From NCBI GenBank assembly GCA_937924775.1, contig CALDUT010000011.1, positions 124,001 through 188,000 of the forward strand: 64,000 nucleotides of DNA, read 5' to 3'. The notes beneath the pieces were generated by a model. That model searched no databases, was not told the origin of the DNA, and worked only from the letters and a program-made list of their open reading frames with translations. The position numbers and the translations under genes were made by a program. Origin of the DNA: an uncultured Gemmata sp. Its GTDB lineage: Bacteria; Planctomycetota; Planctomycetia; Gemmatales; Gemmataceae. This document shows positions 24,987 to 32,550 of the stretch, piece after piece; within the stretch, counting starts at the first letter, position 1, and every line of letters starts with the position of its first letter.

Positions 24987-26473
24987 GCCGCTTTCATCCG
25001 TTCGATCAGTTGGGAGGTGGAGAAGCCAGAGCGGAACTCGGCCAGATGCACGCGGCCGCCGTAACTTTCGACGAAGGCCGCCCCGACGACGTCCTCCTTG
25101 TGGTAATCGGCTCCTTTCACCAGCACATCGGGGCGGATCGCTTCGATCAGCGCCGCCGGGGTCGCTTCCGCGAAGATGGTGACGTAATCGACGTCCTGCA
25201 ATCCGGCCAGAACCATGGCCCGGGCTTCGACCGGGTTGAGCGGTCGCGTCGGCCCTTTGAGCCGCCGCACGCTCTCATCGCTGTTGACCGCCACCACCAG
25301 GCAATTCGCCTGGCGACGGGCTTCGGCCAGATACTGAACATGGCCGGCGTGGAGAACGTCGAAACAGCCATTGGTGAAAGCGATGGTCTGGCCGTTGCGG
25401 CGGCGGGCCTCAAGTTCGCTCAGCAATTGCGCCCGACCGACCACTTTGGCCGCACTCGGAAGCCGTTCGGTACTGCGGAAGGGGGCCTGGAGCAAATCGG
25501 TGAGAATTTCTTCCCGTGTCACGGTGGCGACACCGATTTTCTCCACTTCCAGCCCGCCGGCGATGTTGGCCAGACGTATCGCGGCGTCGTAATCGGCTCC
25601 GGCAGCCAACGCCAGCCCGAGGGTGGCCATCACCATATCGCCGGCCCCGGTGATGTCGTAGACCTGGCGCGGTCGGGTGGGGAAGAGTTGCCGGCGACCG
25701 TCGCGGTGGGCCAGGGCCATGCCGTCTTTATCGAGGGTGACGATGCCGGCTTCGAGCTGAAGCCGGTCGCGGAGTTCGGCGGCGGCGTCCAGGGCTTCGT
25801 CCGGGGTGCGGATCGTGCGCTGCGTGGCCAGTCCGGCTTCGAGCCGGTTGGGGGTCATGCTGGAGCAGCCGCGGTATTTGCTGTAGTCGCCGCCGCGGGT
25901 GGGGTCGGCGAGGATGCGGCGGCCGTGGGCGTGAGCGGTGGCGATGGCCGCCTGGAGCAGACCCGGGGTGCAAACGCCCTTATCGTAATCGCTGATGAGA
26001 ACGATGTCGGCCCGGGGGATTTGCGCCGCCAGAATCGCGATCAGCCGATGTTCGAGATCGGCAGGCAGGGGGGCGCGGTTCTCGTAATCGACGCGAATCA
26101 TCTGTTGCGGATGGCGGGCTTGCGCTCGGCCCATGTAGCGTTCTTTCACCGTGGTCGGTCGGTCCGTCGCGGTGAGAACCCCGTCGGCGTCGATGCCCAG
26201 CGTGTCGAGCATGTGCCGGGCTTGCTCGCCGTTGCGATCGGGGCCGACCACACCGACGAGCTGTGTTCGCGCCCCGAGAGCCTGTAACATCGTGGCCACA
26301 CTGCTGGCCCCGCCGAGGCGTTCTTCGCGGCGGTCGGCCCGCAGCAGGATCACCGGGGCTTCCTGGCTGATCCGCTCCGCATCGCCCCAGATATAGCGAT
26401 CGAGCATAACATCACCAATAACCAGCACTTGTGGCGAACCGAGGCGATGTATGAGTTCGATAAGGTCTGTCAT
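24983..26473 (-). CDS. hldE: Bifunctional heptose-7-phosphate kinase / heptose-1-phosphate adenylyltransferase
   Basis: 496 aa, the length of fused HldE. The N-terminal PfkB kinase domain shows VIGDVMLDRYIWGDAERISQ and the anion-hole/catalytic motif DITGAGDMVMATLGLA (about residue 275). The C-terminal nucleotidyltransferase domain starts at FTNGCFDVLHAGHVQYLAEA (HxGH motif) and holds VLVKGADYHKEDVVGA. It makes ADP-D,D-heptose precursor from heptose-7-phosphate. ATG 26473 matches the usual start of the kinase domain. GmhA, GmhB and HldD are not in the window. Confidence 0.95.
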   Translation of the reverse strand: MTDLIELIHRLGSPQVLVIGDVMLDRYIWGDAERISQEAPVILLRADRREERLGGASSVATMLQALGARTQLVGVVGPDRNGEQARHMLDTLGIDADGVLTATDRPTTVKERYMGRAQARHPQQMIRVDYENRAPLPADLEHRLIAILAAQIPRADIVLISDYDKGVCTPGLLQAAIATAHAHGRRILADPTRGGDYSKYRGCSSMTPNRLEAGLATQRTIRTPDEALDAAAELRDRLQLEAGIVTLDKDGMALAHRDGRRQLFPTRPRQVYDITGAGDMVMATLGLALAAGADYDAAIRLANIAGGLEVEKIGVATVTREEILTDLLQAPFRSTERLPSAAKVVGRAQLLSELEARRRNGQTIAFTNGCFDVLHAGHVQYLAEARRQANCLVVAVNSDESVRRLKGPTRPLNPVEARAMVLAGLQDVDYVTIFAEATPAALIEAIRPDVLVKGADYHKEDVVGAAFVESYGGRVHLAEFRSGFSTSQLIERMKAA

Positions 26474-26576
26474 GGCGACAATCCTGCGGAAGGCGGAGCC
26501 CAAACTGGTGCTAGCAGCATTCCGGGGCTGGGGGCGTGTGGCATCTGCCGGGGTGGTGGCCCGGCGTCGCTGCGGT

Positions 26577-27683
26577 TCAGCTGACAGTATCCTCCGGGTG
26601 TTCGTGCGGGTGTTCGTGCGGATGTTCGTGCCCGCACTCCTGTAGCGGCCTCTCCAACACGGCCGTCAGCGCGTCCTCGCCAGTGCGGACATGCAAACCG
26701 ATCCGCAGAGCCCACAGGGGGCGATCCGCCAACGCGTCCAGCCGCAACTTCACCCAATCTTTTTGCGTCGTGAGAATGGCGGTGTTGGGCGGAAGTGACG
26801 CCGCCCACTGGGTCAAATCGTCGACATCCGCACGACTGTAGCGGTGATGATCGGGGAAACGCCGCCAGGCCACGACCGTGGCTCCCAGTCCCTCTAACGT
26901 AGCTTGGAATGCTGCCGGATGGCCGATGCCACAGAAGGCGGCCACAGTTTTCCCAGCCAGCCACGCGGGCGGTTGTTCGGCCCCACCACGGCTGATCAGC
27001 GCCAGCGGCCGGTGTTCGGTGGTGGCGATGGGGGTTTGTGGCCAGCGCGATTGCAGCCAGGCCCGGAGCATCTCCACGGTGGCAGCGGATGCCTGATCGC
27101 AGCGGGTCAGGATGAACGCCGAAGCCCGTTTCAGGCTGCTGACCGGTTCTCGCAAAGTTCCTCGGGGAAACAAAAAATCCCGCGGGGGGGGTCGGGTGGC
27201 ATCGATGAGCACCAAGTCGATGTCGCGATGCAAACGGCGGTGTTGGAAACCATCGTCGAGGATAAGCAATTCGCTTTCGAGTTCCTCTACGGCGGCTTCG
27301 GCGGCCGCGACGCGGTCGGGGTTTTGTAAATGCGGCACGTCGGGCAGGTTGTCTTCGAGGACCATGGCTTCGTCGTTGCGTCCGTTGTCGGCTCGGTAAC
27401 CGCGGCTGAGGATGGCCACTTGCCGTTCGCGCCGGCGGTAGAAACGGGCCACCCATTCCACACACGGCGTTTTGCCGGTACCGCCCAGACTCAAATTGCC
27501 GACACTCACCACCGGGACTAAGGCGGTATGAATCCGCTTCCACCGGCGATCGTAGAGGACATTGCGCAACCACACACCGAGGGCATAAGGTCCACAGCCC
27601 AGCCACAAGGCGGCTCGGATCAGAGTGGCTCCTAGTCCGCGGCGCTGGCCGGTGACGATCGCATACCACGTTGCAGCGTTAAT
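26577..27683 (-). CDS. lpxK: Tetraacyldisaccharide 4'-kinase (lipid A), probable ATT start, His-rich tail
   Basis: 368 aa if started at ATT 27683-27681. LpxK phosphorylates the 4' position of the lipid A disaccharide at the inner membrane. The P-loop is VGNLSLGGTGKTPCVEW, and ELLILDDGFQHRRLHRDIDL is the second LpxK signature. The first ATG/GTG/TTG-type codon in frame is a TTG at 27608, but the 25 codons before it encode TWYAIVTGQRRGLGATLIRA, the conserved LpxK N-terminus. A perfect AGGAGG (27694-27689) sits 5 nt ahead of ATT, so ATT is the likely start. The C-terminus ends with three HEHP-type repeats, a possible metal-binding tail. Confidence 0.85.
   Translation of the reverse strand: MNAATWYAIVTGQRRGLGATLIRAALWLGCGPYALGVWLRNVLYDRRWKRIHTALVPVVSVGNLSLGGTGKTPCVEWVARFYRRRERQVAILSRGYRADNGRNDEAMVLEDNLPDVPHLQNPDRVAAAEAAVEELESELLILDDGFQHRRLHRDIDLVLIDATRPPPRDFLFPRGTLREPVSSLKRASAFILTRCDQASAATVEMLRAWLQSRWPQTPIATTEHRPLALISRGGAEQPPAWLAGKTVAAFCGIGHPAAFQATLEGLGATVVAWRRFPDHHRYSRADVDDLTQWAASLPPNTAILTTQKDWVKLRLDALADRPLWALRIGLHVRTGEDALTAVLERPLQECGHEHPHEHPHEHPEDTVS
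26597..26632 (-). repeat. Three 12-bp tandem repeats encoding HEHP at the LpxK C-terminus
   Basis: On the plus strand the unit is GGTGTTCGTGCG, present three times with one substitution in the third copy (GATGTTCGTGCC). Read on the minus strand it gives the His-Glu-His-Pro tail of LpxK. Its length may vary between strains by slippage. Confidence 0.85.
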
Positions 27684-27688
27684 AGCGT

Positions 27689-27694
27689 CCTCCT
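27689..27694 (-). promoter_or_regulatory. Perfect Shine-Dalgarno AGGAGG deciding the lpxK start
   Basis: On the minus strand AGGAGG is followed by ACGCT and then ATT. The 5-nt spacing is normal for initiation, and no ATG, GTG or TTG lies at a suitable distance in the lpxK frame. This is the main evidence for initiation at ATT. Confidence 0.7.
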
Positions 27695-27805
27695 GGCAGT
27701 GTGGGCGGCGAACTGTAACAAGCCGATGACGCCTCTGTCAACCGGAAGCCGCGGCAGTTGCGCGGAGGCCGGGCGTGTGGGTGCGGGGGCGGATCACCGG
27801 CCCTC

Positions 27806-27863
27806 TTTTTTTTTCTTTTTTTTGTCGGTTGGCATTTGACATCGCAAAATAATTGAACATAAT
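27806..27863 (+). promoter_or_regulatory. Sigma-70-type promoter preceded by a T9-C-T8 tract
   Basis: TTGACA at 27836-27841 and CATAAT at 27858-27863 are separated by 16 nt, matching the consensus in 11 of 12 positions. A run of nine T, one C and eight T (27806-27823) lies just upstream and could bend DNA or act like an UP element. The site would drive the hypothetical gene at 27941. It is the clearest consensus promoter found in the window. Confidence 0.6.
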
Positions 27864-27940
27864 TACAGTGAGAGAGGGTTCCCGTTGTCGCCTCGGCGGC
27901 GCAACCGGAGGGGGGATGGGTCGAAGGGAGGGCTGGCGTT

Positions 27941-28663
27941 ATGGTGGCGACCACTTCTCGCAACGGCGTGCTGGAAGTTCTTACCGACGATCTTTTAGCG
28001 GAAATCGCCGAAGCCCGGGTGCGTGGGCAACCCTGGGAGTCGATCGCGGCTCAACATCAGTGGGATGCGGCCGAGCTGCGGGCCGCTCTGCGGCGAAGCC
28101 CGCATTTTTCCGACCATCTGGCCACCGCCCACCGCGAGTTGTTGCTGGAAGTGGAAACCGAACTGCTGCAGACCTTGCGGCAGCATCTGCACAGCGACGA
28201 TGCCGCGCAGGCTTTGAAGGCGGCGGACACTATGGCGAAGTATTTGACGGCCCGGCGGCGGGACGAAACCCGCTTGGAGCTGGCCGAGCAGAAAGCCACG
28301 GCGTCGCCGGGTGCGGCCGCTGCGGCCTCCAAGGGGCCGCCGACCTCCGGCTGGACGCCGGACGAGCAGGCGCATTACGAGGCCGTCTTTCGTCGCAACG
28401 AACGGCTCCGGGCCGAACAAGTCGCCCGCGAGAAGGCCACAGTCTATTTGTGGGGGGGCTGTCACAAGTTGAAGGATGTACCCCCCGACGAAACCGATAC
28501 GCCCCTGCTTTTGCTGAAGGAAACCCTGCCAGATCGCGGGGATATTTATTGGGCGGTCACCAATCCTTTGCCGGTGGATGACTTCACCAATGGTCCGTTT
28601 TTGGAACCACCGGGGTTTCGCCCTTGCACCAGCCCCCCGATCAGCCACGGCAGTGCGCCCTAA
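27941..28663 (+). CDS. Hypothetical protein with helical N-terminal region
   Basis: 240 aa, no family recognised. The first ~115 residues are predicted helical (DDLLAEIAEARVRGQPWESI followed by AAQHQWDAAELRAAL, resembling a helix-turn-helix), then QALKAADTMAKYLTARRRDE. An Ala/Pro-rich linker precedes a second helical piece and a C-terminal part with tryptophans and YLWGGCHKLKDVPPDE. A DNA-binding role is possible from the N-terminus alone but unproven. It is transcribed from the promoter at 27836-27863 and diverges from lpxK. Confidence 0.65.
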   Translation: MVATTSRNGVLEVLTDDLLAEIAEARVRGQPWESIAAQHQWDAAELRAALRRSPHFSDHLATAHRELLLEVETELLQTLRQHLHSDDAAQALKAADTMAKYLTARRRDETRLELAEQKATASPGAAAAASKGPPTSGWTPDEQAHYEAVFRRNERLRAEQVAREKATVYLWGGCHKLKDVPPDETDTPLLLLKETLPDRGDIYWAVTNPLPVDDFTNGPFLEPPGFRPCTSPPISHGSAP

Positions 28664-28952
28664 ATTGGTAGCACTGTGAGCGAGTTCCCAAAGGGAGAAG
28701 AGCCAACTCAAGATTTCTGCGCCCGCTGTGATGGTATACAGCCCACTTCTGAAGCTTCACTGTGGGGGGCTGAATACTCGGCCAAGGCGATTCCCACTAG
28801 ATGCAGACAAATGAGGGAGTGATGATAAAATCCGCGGGGAAAAGATATTTTATGCGGTGGCTAGGGTAGTCATAGTTTAGCATGGCATTTGTGGTGATCT
28901 GGGTGCTTCCACACAATCTCTTTATGTCTTTTTCTTTCGAGGGTTTGTTGCT
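28664..28952. other. Intergenic leader before the DUF1559 gene
   Basis: 289 bp, more AT-rich than the flanks. It contains a perfect 7-bp inverted repeat ATAAAAT (28825-28831) / ATTTTAT (28847-28853), which could be an operator or a leader hairpin, and GAGGG about 11 nt before the next ATG. No gene is supported here. Confidence 0.4.
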
Positions 28953-29933
28953 ATGCCAAAAACGTGTCTCTCCCGACGAGATGGCTTCACACTCATCGAA
29001 TTATTGGTGGTGATTGCCATCATAGCCATTCTGATTGGTCTACTGCTGCCAGCCATTCAGAAAGTGCGGGAAGCTGCAGCACGCATGAGCTGTCAAAACA
29101 AGATGAAACAATTAGGCTTGGCGTTGCACAACTTCCATGACGCCAACGGTCGTCTGCCTCCGGGCGCCGAGCAGGATGTACTGCCGCGCGGAGCCATTGC
29201 CGGTCCGCCGTGGATTCGCGGAACCAGCTGGATTGTGTACATACTGCCACAAATTGAGCAGGAAGCGTTGTTCCGTTTGTATGATTTCACGCTGCCCTAT
29301 ACCGGCAATGCGGCCATTGGCTTGAACGTGGTACCGACGCTTTACTGCCCCTCGGGGCCACAGCCTACGCGTTACCTCGATCCCAACGCCAACGTGGCCA
29401 ACAACGTCACCACGCACTATTACGGCGTGATGGGGCCTGGCGACCTGACCGACAACGCTCCTAACGTTGTGGGCGGGCGAACGTTCATCTATCGGGTCGG
29501 TGAAGGTGCTAACAACTCGGCTTGGTCTGGCCACGGCATGCTCACTCAATACCGCGACAGCCCTGGCAGCATCAGCACACGGCGATTGGTGCGCTTCACC
29601 GATGTGACGGATGGTCTGACCAATACGCTGATGCTGGCGGAACGCTCGGTGTTTATGCCCAACGGTTACCAATTCAACCACGACTACCGCTCGTGGATTC
29701 GCGGCAACAACGGCGGCAGCGGAGCCACCAAGAACGTCACCTATCCCATCAACTCGACGTTCTACAATGGTTCCAACAACTTCAATCACATCAGCTTTGG
29801 TAGTAATCACAGTGGTGGGTGCAACTTTACGCTCGGTGATGGCAGCGTGCGGTTCATCAACCAAAGCATTGACCTGGCGATCTACAAAGCCGCGGCCAGC
29901 ATGGATTGCGGTGAAGTCGCCCCCTTGAACTGA
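28953..29933 (+). CDS. DUF1559 protein with type II/IV prepilin-like N-terminus
   Basis: 326 aa. RRDGFTLIELLVVIAIIAIL is a prepilin cleavage and methylation motif (G before F, Glu at +5) followed by one transmembrane helix. The DUF1559 body ends with the H-x9-DG motif, seen here as HSGGCNFTLGDGSVRFINQ. These proteins are expanded by the dozen in Planctomycetes and are thought to be pseudopilins or surface fibre components of unknown function. It is followed by a hairpin and a small lipoprotein, the usual partner arrangement. Codon use is plainly more AT-rich than the neighbouring genes. Confidence 0.95.
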   Translation: MPKTCLSRRDGFTLIELLVVIAIIAILIGLLLPAIQKVREAAARMSCQNKMKQLGLALHNFHDANGRLPPGAEQDVLPRGAIAGPPWIRGTSWIVYILPQIEQEALFRLYDFTLPYTGNAAIGLNVVPTLYCPSGPQPTRYLDPNANVANNVTTHYYGVMGPGDLTDNAPNVVGGRTFIYRVGEGANNSAWSGHGMLTQYRDSPGSISTRRLVRFTDVTDGLTNTLMLAERSVFMPNGYQFNHDYRSWIRGNNGGSGATKNVTYPINSTFYNGSNNFNHISFGSNHSGGCNFTLGDGSVRFINQSIDLAIYKAAASMDCGEVAPLN

Positions 29934-29952
29934 CGGTGGCTGTTTGCCTCGG

Positions 29953-29978
29953 ATGTCCGCGGCCCTGACCGCGGACAT
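29953..29978 (+). terminator. Strong hairpin between the DUF1559 and lipoprotein genes
   Basis: ATGTCCGCGG and CCGCGGACAT form a perfect 10-bp stem with a 6-nt loop, 20 nt after the DUF1559 stop. A T-rich stretch follows only about 20 nt later. It is likely a partial terminator or an mRNA-stabilising element that makes the upstream gene product more abundant than the lipoprotein. Confidence 0.6.
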
Positions 29979-30024
29979 TGTCGTTTGCATTCCTGAATTT
30001 TTTAATTTTTTGCGGAGAATCTTC

Positions 30025-30483
30025 ATGCGTCCTAACCAGTACTATCTGGCTGCTGGGCTTTTGGCGCTGCTGTTGGCTTTGGGTTGCGGTAGCGACAGCA
30101 CGACCCGTGTAACGGGGAAAGTGACCTTCAAGGGGGCTCCGGTGCCGGCGGGCAAAATTTACTTCAATCCTGATCCGTCCAAAGGCGGCAAAGGTGCCAG
30201 TGGCTATGCCGACATCAAAGATGGCTACTACGATACGTCTTCTGCCGGTGGTCGTGATGCTCCGGTGGGTCCGGTGATTATCGCAATCGAAGGCATCGAT
30301 CCCAGCGGTAAGGATAGCAAAGATAAGTCGGACGACGTCGCAGCCAAGCTGCTGTTTGCCCGGTACGAGGTGAGTTTTGAGGTGCCCAAAGGCGCTACGG
30401 TGACCAAAGACATCGACGTGCCCGCGTCGGCCGAGAAAGGACCAGTGGAACCCAAAGGCCCAGCCGGTGTGATCATCCCGTAG
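30025..30483 (+). CDS. Small lipoprotein, carboxypeptidase-regulatory-like beta domain
   Basis: 152 aa from ATG 30025, preceded by GGAGA at suitable distance. The signal YLAAGLLALLLALGCGSDS has lipobox LALGC, so the mature protein is lipid-anchored. TTRVTGKVTFKGAPVPAGKI is the opening of the planctomycetal transthyretin/carboxypeptidase-regulatory-like fold, and the rest is beta-rich and lysine-rich. This pairing with DUF1559 recurs in Planctomycetes; function is unknown, probably structural at the cell surface. Confidence 0.85.
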   Translation: MRPNQYYLAAGLLALLLALGCGSDSTTRVTGKVTFKGAPVPAGKIYFNPDPSKGGKGASGYADIKDGYYDTSSAGGRDAPVGPVIIAIEGIDPSGKDSKDKSDDVAAKLLFARYEVSFEVPKGATVTKDIDVPASAEKGPVEPKGPAGVIIP

Positions 30484-30684
30484 GGTTATCGTGTGATGTG
30501 ATCGACGGCGCCCACCCACAAGCCGGCGGTGCAGGCGGGCGTCGGCGGCGAAGGATGGCCGTTGGTCGATTGGTCGTCGCGGCCATGGCCCAAGACCCGA
30601 AGCAGTATCGTGTGGCCGCGGAGCGCAGATGGGTGGGCGGCCATGGGGTAAGATAGGTGCAAGGTTCGCCGCGGAGGGTGCGCG

Positions 30685-30996
30685 ATGAATGTCCGGCAGT
30701 TGCGATTGAGCCTGGCGATTTTCTTTCTGCTAGGTGGGGTCGGCCTAGTGATCGTCCGCTATGGTCTGCCGGAGGTGGCAGCCCGCTTCGACCCCTTGCG
30801 CCTGGCCTTGGGAACCGGCTTGGCCTTCATTCTCGCCGGCTGGAATTTCGCCAAATGGTACGCCAGCCTGCTGTGGTATCAGCAGCAAACCACACCGGTG
30901 CGGCCACCCTTGCAACCGCACCGGGCCGCCGATAACGACACGGGCTATCATCCCGAATTTGATTTCCACACCCAGACCCCCCAACGCTCGCAGTGA
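30685..30996 (+). CDS. Small membrane protein, two transmembrane helices
   Basis: 103 aa. Two hydrophobic helices can be seen (LRLSLAIFFLLGGVGLVIV and LALGTGLAFILAGWNFAKWY), followed by a polar tail of about 40 residues probably in the cytoplasm. GGAGG lies 7 nt before the ATG at 30685. No family is recognised. It is 49 bp upstream of larE on the same strand. Confidence 0.65.
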   Translation: MNVRQLRLSLAIFFLLGGVGLVIVRYGLPEVAARFDPLRLALGTGLAFILAGWNFAKWYASLLWYQQQTTPVRPPLQPHRAADNDTGYHPEFDFHTQTPQRSQ

Positions 30997-31045
30997 CACC
31001 CGCAGGCAGTGGAGGCCAACAGCGCGAGGGCGTATACTGAAGGCT

Positions 31046-31915
31046 ATGAGCGAACTTCCGGTCCTCCTGACGAAACGCGACCGCTTGCTGGCTATTCTCC
31101 GCGAGTTGCCCGGGGTAGCAGTGGCCTTCAGCGGCGGTATCGATAGCACGGTGGTGGCGAAAGCCGCGGTGATGGCCCTGGGGGAACGTGCTGTCGCCGT
31201 GACCGCCGATAGCCCCAGTGTGCCACGGCGGGAATTGGACGATGCCCGGCAGTTGGCACAGTTGATCGGCATTCGCCATGTGGTGGTTTCCACGCACGAA
31301 TTTGAGAATCCCGATTATTTGAAAAATGACGGTCGCCGGTGCTACCACTGCAAAACGGAACTGTATTCGACCGTAGAGCAGTTGCTGCCTGCGCTGGGCG
31401 TTTCGGCAGTGGTCAGCGGGGCGAATCTGGACGACCTGGGCGATTACCGACCCGGTTTGGTGGCCGCCGCCGAACACGCGGTCCGTCATCCGCTGCAAGA
31501 AGCCGGCTTCACCAAAGCCGACGTGCGTGCCTTGGCGCAATTGTGGGAACTGCCGACCTGGGACAAGCCCGCCTCGCCGTGTTTATCGAGCCGGTTGGCT
31601 CCCGGCGTCGCGGTCACGCCGGAGCGTACACGGCGTGTGGAGGAAGCCGAGGCGTATTTGCGTTCCCTCGGCTTGCGGGAATGCCGCGTTCGCTATCACC
31701 AGGGCGAACTGGCCCGCCTCGAAGTCCCGGCGAGTGAAATTCCCCGGTTAGCGGCCGAACCGGTGCGGAGCGAATTGAGCCGACGCTTGCACGCGTTGGG
31801 CTTCCAATTTGTCACGATCGATCTCGACGGCTTCCGCAGTGGCAGTTTGAATGAACTGGTGCCGCTAGAAGTCCGCCGACATTTTGAAGCGCCGGTCCTG
31901 CGGACTTCCGGATAA
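31046..31915 (+). CDS. larE: ATP-dependent sacrificial sulfur transferase LarE
   Basis: 289 aa from ATG 31046. The PP-loop is VAFSGGIDSTVVAKAA, GANLDDLGDYRPG is the nucleotide-binding motif, and WDKPASPCLSSRLAPG carries the cysteine that in LarE donates its sulfur. RRCYHCKTELY gives a second Cys pair, so a cluster-bearing variant is possible. LarE adds sulfur to the pyridinium dithiocarboxylate precursor of the nickel-pincer nucleotide cofactor. LarB, LarC and LarA are absent from this window, so the partner genes must lie elsewhere, or the protein serves another sulfur transfer. Confidence 0.9.
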   Translation: MSELPVLLTKRDRLLAILRELPGVAVAFSGGIDSTVVAKAAVMALGERAVAVTADSPSVPRRELDDARQLAQLIGIRHVVVSTHEFENPDYLKNDGRRCYHCKTELYSTVEQLLPALGVSAVVSGANLDDLGDYRPGLVAAAEHAVRHPLQEAGFTKADVRALAQLWELPTWDKPASPCLSSRLAPGVAVTPERTRRVEEAEAYLRSLGLRECRVRYHQGELARLEVPASEIPRLAAEPVRSELSRRLHALGFQFVTIDLDGFRSGSLNELVPLEVRRHFEAPVLRTSG

Positions 31916-31949
31916 TACCTGCGTGTTACTCCCTCACGGTACACTCACC

Positions 31950-32210
31950 ATGACGCCTCTACCTGCCATCCGTGTGTTGGATCATTATTTTCACGAAGCT
32001 CGGAGCAAACTGCTCGATGTCGCGGCGATCTTCGATCGCATCAGCCGGGGGGCCGGTGCGGCGGAAGCGCAGCAAGACCCCCGGGCGGCCAAGCTGCGGC
32101 TGGCGCTGGAGTATCTTCTGAGCGAAGCGCCCAACAAAGCCGAATTGATCCAGCAGGTCTTCTCGCTACCCTATGACCCCGAATGGCCGCGGCCGCAGCC
32201 CCGGTTGTAG
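31950..32210 (+). CDS. Small hypothetical protein
   Basis: 86 aa from ATG 31950. It is predicted helical with a hydrophilic surface (HYFHEARSKLLDVAAIFDRI, LALEYLLSEAPNKAELI). No signal peptide or membrane segment is seen. No family is recognised. It sits 34 bp after larE on the same strand and may share its transcript. Confidence 0.6.
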   Translation: MTPLPAIRVLDHYFHEARSKLLDVAAIFDRISRGAGAAEAQQDPRAAKLRLALEYLLSEAPNKAELIQQVFSLPYDPEWPRPQPRL

Positions 32211-32550
32211 CCTCGCGTGTTCACTCCCTGTGGCCGTTGGTCGTGGGGTTGTGGTGGGATGGTGATAGGGAAAATGCCGCGGGTGCGGGATTTCACGGCA
32301 ATTTCTTCGACACGGGGTTTCGCGACGAAACCTTCGAGCCTACCATGTCGGCAGAGTTTTGCGCATCAATCGGTTGACGCCGCCGACGTGCGTGCCGATG
32401 TCTTTGAAGACTCGCCGCGCGTCCTGGGTTGGATGCTGCTGGCCGGCCGGTAATCGCGAGGGGCATTCTCCGGTAGGCCGTGGCCGCGACCCATGAAGCG
32501 GGCAAACTCGCGGGGAATTACCGTCATCGTAGCTATTCGCGGGGGGTGTC
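32211..32550. other. Gene-free interval with one small hairpin
   Basis: 340 bp without a supported gene. It holds GGTTTCG-CGA-CGAAACC (32316-32332), a perfect 7-bp stem with a 3-nt loop that could end the larE transcript, and GGGGGG as the likely ribosome-binding region of the next gene. Nothing else was recognised. Confidence 0.4.

Noticed and set aside
26470-27669. Alternative minus-strand frame in the lpxK region
   Set aside because: It has Arg/Pro/Ser-rich composition and no motif, while the frame starting at ATT 27683 carries complete LpxK signatures.
32183-32377. 64-aa open frame after the small hypothetical gene
   Set aside because: It overlaps the end of the better-supported 86-aa gene, has no ribosome-binding site and no motif.
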